Source: Cepaea nemoralis (Eukaryota; Mollusca; Gastropoda; Stylommatophora; Helicidae). Taken from it: a DNA stretch of 64,000 nt. Under the pieces are notes generated by a model. The model saw only the letters and a list, made by a program, of their open reading frames with translations. It did not search any database and was not told the origin of the DNA. Made by a program: the position numbers and the translations under genes. The stretch is from the NCBI GenBank assembly GCA_014155875.1, contig JACEFZ010021420.1:489001-553000 (forward strand), given 5' to 3'. Below are positions 21,319 to 30,055 of the stretch, in pieces (positions within the stretch are counted from its first letter, which is position 1; each line of letters starts with the position of its first letter).

Positions 21319-21537
21319 GTTGTTGGTATACAAAAGTTTTATAAGATGAATCCACGGCGAAACCTTAACATCCCTCAAACTGATGGTATCAACACCCCTA
21401 GCATCCTTAAGTATGTTTACCACAAACCGGTCATTAGTAACATCCACACGCACTTCTTCGGAGAAAGTAATAATAACCCAACCCACAACCCAACGCACCA
21501 GAGATTTTACTTGAATACCAGGCATAACATCTGTCAT
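21319..21537 (-). pseudogene. Upstream half of the split viral gene
   Basis: MTDVMPGIQVKSLVRWVVGW then EEVRVDVTNDRFVVNILKD and ISLRDVKVSPWIHLIKLLY, interrupted by the RTE at 21318. It is a small protein of unknown function, likely a virion or accessory protein by position. The second half is at 18111-18293. Confidence 0.55.
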
Positions 21538-22307
21538 GGGTTAAACGCTGATCTCTGCTTCCTCTCATGATATTGACCCGACGTTTAACCGCTAGAACGG
21601 TATGGCTCAGGGGTATGAACTGATTCAGTGAAGATGGATGTCAAACACCGACATGTATTGTACAATCACATATAGGACAGCCTCACTACGCTGACTCCAA
21701 CATAAATCTAACAACAAAGTCATTCGAGTGAACTGAGATATAATTTATCGCAGGCAACTTCAACAGCAAACGTGAGCGAGTGAGCACATCCAGGCTTCAG
21801 TCTTTCGCACCGCACTTTCGCTCTTGCTTATCCATCGCACATCATCTCCCTAGACTGCGTAGATATTTGGGCACCAAGCTGACCGCCTGCTATAAGAATG
21901 AATGTATGACAAACGCCTACCTTCCACTGGAGCCTATCGTGACCAAGCTCCAGCAGCCAATGTCTTTGGCCCAATCATAATTAGACCCGTGCGCATCAAC
22001 GTGCGAATACCAGATATGCCAGCGACCGTGGCGTCAGTAGAGCCAGGAGTACCCGTAGTCAATTGCCGGACACAAACTAGAGCGACTTCATGTGGACACC
22101 GAGGACTGGCAGCAATATAACGGCCGGTATTCTGTGAATGGTGGTGAAGCACGTCCTAACGCTGTCTTTGCTGGATCACACACTGGCCACCTAACCGTTA
22201 CAGTGTTAGGTGACGAATTACAATGACGTCTTCATTGCGTTCAATGTACGTGTCACTACGTGCAACTTTTGTGACATTCTGTAACTTGCTCTTGATGAGT
22301 TAACTCA
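21538..22307 (+). other. Poorly conserved stretch; possible decayed plus-strand gene 21898-22227
   Basis: Plus-strand frames show PVRINVRIPDMPATVASV and, after one frameshift, HVDTEDWQQYNGRYSVNGGE and TGHLTVTVLGDEL before a stop. The composition looks coding but I do not recognise it. The rest of the stretch shows nothing. Confidence 0.35.
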
Positions 22308-23006
22308 TCAAATGAATCTTATGCTACTGACATTTGCTATATGACAACACCCCCCCCCCCCCCCCCAATTTGCAAAAGGCCCATTCGTAAGAAGGAGCTT
22401 GATATATAGGGTGCTCCCTGTGATAGGGTGATCGATATATTCAGGCCTGGGCAGGCTGTTCACCACCAAACTAAGGGTGTAAACTGTATCGTCACCTTTA
22501 AGGTAGAACAGACCTCTATTATAGCCAATATATACCCCATCAGCGATGTTAAATATACATGGTAGTACTTCCATGTTTGTAAGGTAACCTGGTTTAGTAC
22601 CCGACCACCCAATATAGGGATTTTTTTTACCTCAAACCACAACGGCCAGTCAGGAGCACCGAATCGGTCTTCAACATATTCTTTAGTGGCTTCCCAGGTG
22701 ATTATAGCCGTAGTCTGGGTATTTGACATCGCGGCAAAATGTTGCTTATCAACATCGGTGATTCTATGGGCACCCATATTGATTTCCCCAGAAATCGTTC
22801 CCCCAGACAGCCGAAGTTTAGAGAGCCGCTCCGTAAAACCTCGCGTTGCAGCATCAGTAGGCCCAGAAGGTTCCCCCCACATTAGTGAGGCGAAACCCAC
22901 CCATGGATAGTATACCTTGCATTGTGTCCCCATACTTGCGCACGAGCCCAGCCCGGCTAAGCTGGACGATAGTCCCAGCCTCTCCGCCACACTTTCCAAA
23001 AGACAT
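22308..23006 (-). pseudogene. Fibre-like protein with tail-fibre type repeats
   Basis: The likely start ATG at 23004-23006 lies directly after the protease stop. One frame gives MSFGKCGGEAGTIVQLSRAG, then GDTMQGILSMGGFRLTNV. A second frame gives GEPSGPTDAATRGFTERL, SGGTISGEINMGAHRITDV and EATKEYVEDRF. A third continues to about 22308 (GVYIGYNRGLFYL). GxxMxGxIxMGxxRITxV...DAATxxYV is the module of phage tail-fibre and some adenovirus-like fibre proteins. At least two tandem modules are present, split by frameshifts. A receptor-binding fibre is an inference from the motif and position. Confidence 0.65.
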
Positions 23007-23008
23007 GG

Positions 23009-23878
23009 TTATAGCATACGCAGTATTATGTCTTCAAATTGCTGCCCACCCGCCAGCCCACGAAGCACATGAAGATATAAATGGCCACAGATCACATCGT
23101 CTGCCCTCTTCAGCTGAAAAGTTTGGGTGCGCACGGGACACCCTAGATAATCCAGGATCTCCTGGGGCGGGTCAAGCCCGAAACTATCGAAGTAAATCGC
23201 CATAGGCCCCGCCCTGTAATATGCCACCCACTGGGTCCCCTCACCCTCTGATGAGTCTAGATTGACTATCCCGCACTTCGGATTGTGTAGAGCCGCGGGT
23301 AGACTATCGCGCATATACACACCGCGGAAGTGGGGTATATCTTTAGCCGCCTTCTCAATATCAAAGTTGCTTAATGCTTCTTTTTTTTTTTTCATCCACT
23401 TACCTCTAGAGAAGTACACACCCTTTCCAGCCTTATCAAGAAGTTTATTCGCAGGACCATAAATAGGATGGCTCTCCAAGATATATTTTAACACAGGCGG
23501 CAATCCCCGACCCTCTATCACGCGGTTATGGCGAGCCTGAGCCACACCAGCAGCCCCACCCATCAAGCTCCCCAATCCACCCAGCCAGGGGAGTGCCTTA
23601 GCCAAGAGGGGGATCACAGCCCCCAATGCGGGGAAAAACCCACCCACCTTAACCATCTTTTTGATCTGACTCTTCGAGAAGATGAGCTCAGCCCCAGAAC
23701 CCGCAGCAACATCCTTCTTAATGTGGTTAATTTGACGCTGGGTCAGGCCGACACTATCAGCACCATGCAGCTGCTCCACGCCCAGGCGTAGGGTGGCACC
23801 AGTGCCGTCTTTCGCAGCCTTGACCAACGTCTCTTTCTGCCCCGGAGAGAGGCTCAACCCATACGATATCAGCGCCAT
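23009..23878 (-). CDS. Fused pVI/pX-like minor capsid domain and adenain-like cysteine protease, catalytic His missing
   Basis: 289 codons, open. The N-terminal 130 residues have LSLSPGQKETLVKAAKDGTG, TLRLGVEQLHG, LTQRQINHIKK and a hydrophobic GGFFPALGAVIPLLAKALPW segment, like Polinton/adenovirus-type core or minor capsid proteins. The C-terminal 120 residues are adenain-like: NFDIEKAAKDIPHFRGVYMRD, GIVNLDSSEGEGTQWVAYYR, YFDSFGLDPPQ and DDVICGHLYLHVL. The active-site Cys (ICG) is present, but the catalytic His before WVAYY is Gln (CAG). An A12 run near 23382-23394 joins the two domains, so the fusion may be an indel artefact of decay. Normally this enzyme matures the capsid. Confidence 0.8.
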   Translation of the reverse strand: MALISYGLSLSPGQKETLVKAAKDGTGATLRLGVEQLHGADSVGLTQRQINHIKKDVAAGSGAELIFSKSQIKKMVKVGGFFPALGAVIPLLAKALPWLGGLGSLMGGAAGVAQARHNRVIEGRGLPPVLKYILESHPIYGPANKLLDKAGKGVYFSRGKWMKKKKEALSNFDIEKAAKDIPHFRGVYMRDSLPAALHNPKCGIVNLDSSEGEGTQWVAYYRAGPMAIYFDSFGLDPPQEILDYLGCPVRTQTFQLKRADDVICGHLYLHVLRGLAGGQQFEDIILRML

Positions 23879-23907
23879 AGTTATCTCGGTATATCTCTAG
23901 TGTTTAA

Positions 23908-25276
23908 TTACAAGACAGTAGTAAACTTCCTACCATTAGAGGCCAATACCAGAGACTTATCTGCGATGATCACTGCGAAGGCCTTAGTGTCTGCAGCACA
24001 GAAACGTCGAACTCCACCTTGACGGTGATAGCTTGAACAGCGTTCTGAATGGCTTCAGACTGGGCCCGCAAATCAATAACGTGTATGGGGTAGAGGGCAA
24101 CAAAATCCATAGGATTCACCAGATTGGACGACTACCGACCTGTAATGCCATAGAACGCCTCCTTGAAGTCGGCAAAGGCTTTGTAGGCCCGAGAGGTTCT
24201 ATACTCAGCGAAATCGATATTCATATCCACTAGGGGGTAGCGCGAGCTGTTGATCAGGGCATGAATATTCTTCACCCGCATATGATCAAATACAGTACTA
24301 TTCTTCGTCTGATCGTTTTCGCGAGCAGTTTGAAATGCCACCAGGATCCACCGAGGTTTCTCTGTTTGGGATTTAACCCCCAACTGCCAGGTGAAGGAAG
24401 TGGACTGTGGCACCGCCAAACTATCACACTGTAAGGCACGGAAAGTCACAGGCACTCTATCTTTATTCTCTATCAGAGTCACGAGCAAGCTCACATAGCT
24501 CAGAGAGGGTATAACATGAGGCATCATCCAGGCGATCTTGGACAGTTCGAGCCTACCATTTGGTAGGCGCGCACAGCCGGTCTGCCAGCCACACCCGGTT
24601 TACTTTTCGCAGCTGGTACAGCAATCACAGCCGCCTGCTCGAAAGCACTGCGATGGATGGCATGAGCATCGTTCTGGCGGTCTAACAGTAGAGACTGCTT
24701 CACTCCATTGAGCACCTTCTCATAATCATTGCAAAACCCAAAGAAATATTTGAGAGGAACACAGAAACTGAACTTGCCCTTAGTTGTAGGTTTATTCATA
24801 ATGATGAACTGTCTCCTTTCCCAACCCGAATTCCCCACCGAGCAGTCCCCTCTCCTGAGTCCTTATACCAACACATATTGAGACCTTCACCCCAAGCAAA
24901 AGTCCTCCCCACACGACAGAAGGGTCATCATTGTTGTAGCCTGCCCAGGATATGACACATCGTCAATGGTATTGTTGTTAAGCTGGTAACGTATTTTGTT
25001 GAACATGAACGCGATAGCATTGTTAACCAAGGCCACCAGACTATTCGAATCATAGGGAGCATCTCCAACTGCCTTGAGCTGTCCTTCTACTAGAAGACAG
25101 CTCTTGGAGGGGAGTGTGAAGGCATCCTGAGCGTGTATATCAATCTGGATAGTGGTATTCTGGTTGAGAGCAGCTGGGTTATGTGACTCATACTCACGAT
25201 ACTCAAAGGATTCAATACCTTCATCAACATGCACAGGCTCGGTAATTTCAAGCATGGAAGTGCGGAACTCCTCCAT
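23908..25276 (-). pseudogene. Major capsid protein (double jelly-roll hexon), broken
   Basis: I chose the ATG at 25276 (MEEFRTSMLEITEPVHVD), eight bases after the stop of the upstream minor-capsid gene. Conserved segments: QDAFTLPSKSCLLVEGQL, ALVNNAIAFMFNKIRYQLN, DVSYPGQATTMMTLLS, GLNMCWYKDS, KGKFSFCVPLKYFFGFCNDY and DFVALYPIHVIDLRAQSEA, with TKAFAVIIADKSLVLASNGR at the end. Frames change near 24890, 24830, 24525 and 24010, and a TAG lies near 24135. The VNNAI...NYPGQATTMxxLL pattern is characteristic of Polinton/adintovirus MCPs. Confidence 0.85.
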
Positions 25277-25283
25277 GGTGATA

Positions 25284-25673
25284 TTATAAACGTCTAGACT
25301 TATCTCTAATTGTCTTGACACCACCACCTCGGCTGGCAATGTCCAGCGACTCCAGACTGGACTGGACGGCTGGTTGGACTGTGGGTTGGGCAGCTGGCTG
25401 GGCGTCTGGCAGGACAGCCAGCTGCTTCAAGACCTCAGTGCTCTTAGCTGTGAGCTCCCTTTTCAGTTGGGGTGGCAAAGGCTTGAGGGCGTCCACCAAC
25501 TTTTTTACGGCTGCACCTGCAGAAGCTACAGACTCCGTTGTCTTGGCCACATTCCTAACCATGGGGCTGCCAACAAATTTGGCAACTTTACTGACAGCAC
25601 CAGGTATCGCTTTAGCACCTGAAGAGACCAGACTTCCAACCGCCCGAGCTGCCGAGCCCAACCAATCGAACAT
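25284..25673 (-). CDS. Small amphipathic virion-like protein
   Basis: The start was taken as MFDWLG at 25673. The first 45 residues (MFDWLGSAARAVGSLVSSGA, KAIPGAVSKVAKFVGSP) form an amphipathic, membrane-active-looking helix. An Ala/Gln/Pro repeat follows (AQPAAQPTVQPAVQ). It lies between penton and MCP genes, where Polinton-type elements carry minor capsid proteins. A pVI-like membrane-lytic role is possible but unproven. The frame is open. Confidence 0.6.
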   Translation of the reverse strand: MFDWLGSAARAVGSLVSSGAKAIPGAVSKVAKFVGSPMVRNVAKTTESVASAGAAVKKLVDALKPLPPQLKRELTAKSTEVLKQLAVLPDAQPAAQPTVQPAVQSSLESLDIASRGGGVKTIRDKSRRL

Positions 25674-25717
25674 TCCCCCACCCACCTGTATCCGTCGGCG
25701 TTGGAAAACGTACATGG

Positions 25718-26515
25718 TTACACACTGCGAATATGTAGCCGTATAGGTATTTGCTCACTTCTAAAGTTTAATTGTGCGCCGTCTTGGTCAGTCAACCAGA
25801 CGCGGATGCTGTGTATACTGCCGGCTTGGGTGATGGGGAGGTAGACAGCAGTTCTGGGAGACTCTAAGATCTTATAGCCAGGGCACACATTGGGGAAGAA
25901 CGAGTAGATTGTGGGGTGGGTTCGCCCACCGAGGTAAGACCCACTCACCACATTGCAATTAACCAGAATGCTATTCACATGGAAGATGTCTATTGGTTTC
26001 TCCCCTTATTTATAGCCCCTAGTCAGTATTTGTGGTTCAAACCCAAGTATTTTGCGCAAAGACGAAGCGCTCATGTCGACCTCATAGTCGGGGCTGGTTA
26101 TCTTTACGAAGGCTCGAAGGGTTGAGGGGTTGGGTCCTATGGAGATGTAATACTTCTCCTCAGCCTTCTCATTCCAATCCTTGGCCTCCTCCATCTTTCT
26201 TTGAATCTCCCGATTGATCTGGGCGAGCTCATAGGCCCCCTTTTCTATTGTGATGGTTTTCCACTCCTTCTTCTCCACGCGGTAGACGAAAGTATTGTTG
26301 GTGGAGTTAACATTGCTGATGGAGTTGTAGGTCTCTAGATTAAGCAAAGCCAGCTCGTATGACTTCTGGGGGTCAAGGTACAGCGCTGGGAAGTAGTATG
26401 TCGTCCAATCGCTTCTATCTGATGTTACCACCAGGGACATATTCTCCTTCGGTGCGAGTCGCACCTCCATCGCTGCGAACCGGTCGCGGATTTCCTTCAA
26501 CACTTGGAGCTCCAT
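25718..26515 (-). pseudogene. Minor capsid (penton, single jelly-roll) with one in-frame stop
   Basis: Begins MELQVLKEIRDRFAAMEVRL. It carries WTTYYFPALYLDPQKSYELA, NTFVYRVEKKEW, GAYELAQINREIQRKM and LRKILGF. After a TAA at 26006-26008 the same frame resumes with VNSILVNCNVVSGSYLGG, IYSFFPNVCPGYKI, VYLPITQAG and WLTDQDGAQLNFRSEQ. VxCNxVxGSYLxG...YxFFPxVxPGYK and the DQDG...NFRxE end are the Polinton/adintovirus penton signature. A single nonsense mutation separates the halves. Confidence 0.85.
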
Positions 26516-26517
26516 GA

Positions 26518-27664
26518 TTAATGAACGAAGATTCTTCTGTTCAACTTGAGGGCCTGCTCCTTAGAGACCGCTCCACTGCGCATAAGCTCATCCAATATCG
26601 CAGATATTTCTGTGTCAACTCCCGTATTCCCAGCCTCCTTCGAGGCTACTAACAGGGCTAGGCGCTCCGCCAGAGTGTTGGGGTCGTTGTAGTATAACAC
26701 ACCGCTACCACGGATTAGTCCGTATTTCTCCCTTTTTTATTGTAAACAGGCATTTTAGCAAGTTGGGCCAGCTGGCTAAATGTCGCAATAGCCTGTGGGG
26801 TGTATTGGTTTGTTTTGACGAACCGCTTGGTTATGAGATCGTACAGCGTCTCATCTGCAGGGGCCGACAATACTAGGGTGTCCCCATCAAAGGCTTGCAG
26901 CCGGCCCGCGGCCAAAGCTGCGGGATCAATAGTTAGGGTGCCGAATTTACCTCCTCGGAGTTTCAGCCTTGCCCACGGACGATAACTTCTTGCCGATTAT
27001 CCAGTATGGTTCTAACACGCTCCCTGTATGCCTTTATAGCATCAATCTCTCGATCTATTTCATCAATTTCCTCCTTAGTGGTGGCGGCTCTTCTCTTCTT
27101 CCCCCCGAGCATGTTTGTATTGAGTTTTTTGGTGGTATCAAGGATGCCGCGAAGCACGTCATCCAACTCATTGAGGAGCGCGCTAGGCATTGGGTAGTTA
27201 TATTTCCCACTAATGATTTCCTCATCCAAGCCCTGATCTACATCAATTATAATAGGTCCTGAAGGGGGAGTACCTCCTTCTGGGGAGGGAGATCTGGCCT
27301 CCTCAAGAGCTCTAGCCTGTGCTCTACCCTCAATGGCTATAACCCTGCCCAACGCCTCAATGGCCTGAGCTAGCTCGTTAGCTTGTTTGTCTGTTCGTCT
27401 AGCCAATTCACTGGTCTGTTTGTCTGCTATTTTAGCCAACTCCCCGGTCTGAGCTTTGACGATTTGGCTTATTGCCCCCGTTTGTTGTGCTGACCTCTCT
27501 GCTGCTGTTTTAGTAATTGGTGTGAAGAGTTTAGCCGCCTCCTGTTGTAAATCTGCTTCGCCCATCCTCTCCGCCAGAAACCGCTGCTTCAGACGGTCCC
27601 GACGTGCTAGATAATCCTTCACAAAAGCGTTACGCTTTGCTTGGTTACTCACATCAGCCCACAT
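26518..27664 (-). pseudogene. Long coiled-coil accessory protein of Polinton-type elements
   Basis: The start MWADVSNQAKRNAFVKDYLA at 27664 follows the ATPase stop by 28 bp. Order: coiled coil with repeated ELAxxxDKQ units; a Pro-rich linker; IIIDVDQGLDEEIISG; KRRAATTKEEIDEIDREIDA. Then, after frame changes near 26970 and 26715, LQAFDGDTLVLSAPADETLY, RFVKTNQYTPQAIATF and VLYYNDPNTLAERLALLVAS, ending EAGNTGVDTEISAILDELMR. I recall the EAGNTGxDxEIxAILDEL ending from invertebrate Polinton/adinto-type hypothetical proteins. The function is unknown; a virion structural role is inferred from its place in the gene block. Confidence 0.7.
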
Positions 27665-27692
27665 GTTGTTGCTATCGCAATAACATATATAT

Positions 27693-28368
27693 CTAAATAG
27701 AAGACTTCGGGATATAAAACAGATCGAATCCACATCGGTATTTGCCGTCGTGGGCCTTGCTGGTCAGGTCGATAACCGCGAAACCGTAAGACTTGCTAGT
27801 GCACTCTGTGAAGAACTCCCTGAATTCATCAAAGGGCATATCACCACCAACATAGGAGTCGTGGATAGCACGCAGGTTCTTCGTATCTTGGTTGAAGATC
27901 ACCAATAGATTGGCATTGTCGCGGATGGTCTGCTTGGGGATTCTGAAGAAGCTCTGGGTTAGGTAGAATGTGTCGGCACCACCGTGCCGGCCCTGGCAGA
28001 AGTACTTCTCGATCGGCCCCTGCTTCTCCATCAAAGACCATGACAGCCCTCTCTTTGGGGTTCAGGTCCTCGACTGGGATGATGTCTTCGGCCGAGCTAT
28101 GACAGGAGGCAATATTTTGCCCTGCGGCCTGTGCGACAGACTCGGCCCAATCCTGGAGGAACTGGTACTTGTCCTGCTCCAAAGACTTTGAGTACAGGTG
28201 CAGTCGGTCGTAGTTTAGGTAGCTCGGCTTCAACAGCAGGTTGAGCATCATGTTTGTTTTTTCGCACCCCGATGGCCCGCACACAACACAACGAATGGTG
28301 TCTGGCAGCAGCCAGTGGGGATGGTAGCGGGCTTTGTCCTCAAGATCGAAGTTGGTTATCTCCATCAA
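27693..28368 (-). pseudogene. Genome-packaging ATPase (FtsK/HerA type), Walker A and B damaged
   Basis: Starts at 28368 with MMEITNFDLEDKARYHPHWL. The Walker A region reads CGPSGCEKTNMMLNLL, with Glu where the P-loop needs Gly. Then come YDRLHLYSKSLEQDKYQFLQ and ERAVMVFDG (Walker B), where the frame breaks near 28040. The second frame continues MEKQGPIEKYFCQGRHGGAD, TFYLTQSFFRIPKQTIRDNA and LRAIHDSYV. The Walker B...EKYFxxGRHxxADxxYLxQSFxxIPKxxxRxNAN order is that of Polinton/adintovirus packaging ATPases, which fill the capsid with DNA. Confidence 0.9.
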
Positions 28369-28400
28369 TTAAATATATACACATTTGCATTGCCTTCAAT

Positions 28401-28793
28401 ATGTATTGCCTGCGTGTTAAGAAGCAAACTCCTACGCTGGAGGAGTCGGAGGTCGTGCTGAAAAATCGTCGGATAACAAGGCGCGGCATCTGTGAAGTTT
28501 GTGGGGCTAAGAAGAGCCAGATTGTTGGTATGGGGCTCATCAACAAAGCACTGAATATGTTGCCTTTGCCTGAGATGCATATGAGACTGCCTAAGGGCGT
28601 CAGCTCTGAGGATGTTCCTGGGGGCTCGTTCCAGAATACTGGGAAATATAGCTACTGCGGCCCTTATACTAAACTAGATAAGCGGCTGACCCAAGGCTAT
28701 GAGGGGGCCAACACACTCGACCGCGACTGCAAGGCTCACGATATTGCTTATGCAGCCAATAGTGATACTGCTAATTTAGGCGCATTGCGGTAG
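28401..28793 (+). pseudogene. Phospholipase A2 domain protein (parvovirus/adintovirus type), C-terminally truncated
   Basis: Start MYCLRVKKQ at 28401, divergent from the ATPase gene. It has a CEVCGAKKSQIVG half-ribbon, LPLPEMHMRLPKG, a calcium-loop motif reading YCGPYTKLDKRL (the usual Gly after Pro is Tyr), then DRDCKAHDIAYA with the catalytic His-Asp. It runs directly into polymerase-gene sequence at about 28775 and stops, so its C-terminus is lost. In viruses this enzyme helps the capsid leave endosomes. An earlier ATG at 28254 is less likely because it overlaps the ATPase. Confidence 0.85.
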
Positions 28794-29133
28794 AATGCCT
28801 CCTCCCTCTCTGCCTCCTTCTCTCGCAGGCGGCGCTCGCGCTCGGCAAGGAACTCAGCTTCGAGGTCGGCGTGGCGCTCGGCGCGCTGCTGGGCGCGGCG
28901 TCGGCACTAATCGCGGCTCGGTCCTCGGCGGTACCGTGTATACATCTCAGAGCGGTGGTAATCCCTGCTTTGAGTCGCGCCCCATGAAGATTGGGGCTCT
29001 TCTCGAGCAGGGCGGCCCTAGCCATCTCGCGCGCTCTGGATATTTCCCCCTCAAGAACGGCCTTCCTCCTCCCAATGTATGGCATGCCATACTCGCGTGC
29101 TTGCTGCTTCAGCGTAGGCATGGCTAAATGCAC
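28775..29133 (-). pseudogene. SAP-domain N-terminus of the polymerase gene (copy 2), rest deleted
   Basis: Near-identical to 3390-3819: MPTLKQQAREYGMPYIGRRK and REMARAALLEKSPNLHGARL. It ends at 28775-28790, where PLA2 sequence joins. The shared AATTTAGGCGCATTG lies at or next to the junction. Everything downstream in the polymerase (more than 1,000 codons, plus whatever lay between it and PLA2) is absent from copy 2. Confidence 0.85.
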
Positions 29134-29194
29134 AGATCCGTCAGTCTCTAACTGGTGGGCATGTACGTGCAGCGTATAGTTCTATGTCTCTAAT

Positions 29195-29515
29195 TGAATT
29201 TTAGATTTCTGTGATCATGGCCAATCGCCGAAACTCGATGTTAAAAGGCTTTACCTTTTCATGGTACCACGTTCAGCGATTGGCTGCGTTATAACCACAC
29301 TTCTTACATATTGATAGATAGTTTGTGACCCCCCTCCCACAGCTTTGGCATGGTTTGGTGCAGTCCCTTTCCGCACCAGAACTGCATGTACCATGCAGTA
29401 CTCCCTCATGCAACTGCGCTCGTAGAGCTCTGTTGAATATAGCCGTAGCCACTTACACTTGTTCTTCGCGGTGCGCATCGTGGTATGTCTGCAGATGATA
29501 TACTCTAAATCGGTG
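29195..29515 (-). pseudogene. Cysteine-rich end-gene, copy 2
   Basis: DLEYIICRHTTMRTAKNKC, KWLRLYSTELYERSC and KGTAPNHAKAVGGGS, then IYQYVRSVVITQPIAERG. It matches 3887-4200 with changes: the first Cys of CIIC is Tyr, and a short insertion lies near 29395-29425. The inverted-repeat arm is imperfect here (TTCAGCGATTGG). Confidence 0.55.
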
Positions 29516-29547
29516 GCCCGGTCGCCTGTAGGAGACCCCTGCGTGCG

Positions 29548-29585
29548 CCCCCCCCCCCCCCGGGGGGGGGGGGGGGGGGGGGGGG
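29548..29585. repeat. C14/G24 homopolymer palindrome replacing the right terminus
   Basis: A C run switches directly to a G run where copy 1 has its 170-bp terminal repeat. The flank resumes at TACTGTGTAGGATGATC, as in copy 1 at 4429. Confidence 0.9.
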
Positions 29586-30055
29586 TACTGTGTAGGATGA
29601 TCATGTGTATGTTTATTCATGGGGATGCCTATTTTGTCATTGCATCTAATCATGAATTTTATATATTAGGGCATTGGCATCATTAATCAAATGTTGTTGT
29701 ATCTTTATAATTACATTATTCTGATTCCATGTACACTGACCCGAATTTCTTCTGATATCTCTAAATCGTTGTTTTTTCTTGTTAGCCGTAGAGATAGAAC
29801 GAGATTCTCTTTGTCTTCTTATTCCTCTCTTCTTCTACGGCCCATGAACATTCGGCGTTGTGCTATTATCTCTATCATCTCTGTGCGGTTACACAAAGGT
29901 ACCTATGAACTGTATACTATATGTACCTTTGATGAGCTTTAGGTTCACCAGTGACCCCTAGTCCTCTGCTTTTCTTGTGTTTCAATAGGATTTTAATTAT
30001 GTTTCTAATGTAATGTCTTTTTCATTTTCAGATCCCGTGTACTTCACCCTTAATT
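29586..30055. other. Duplicated flank, no gene
   Basis: Nearly identical to 4429-4890, apart from a few substitutions and small indels. It leads to the transposase ATG. Confidence 0.75.

Noticed and set aside
28254..28400. Upstream ATG of the PLA2 frame
   Set aside because: It overlaps the ATPase N-terminus on the other strand; the zinc-ribbon-like MYC start at 28401 fits the family better.
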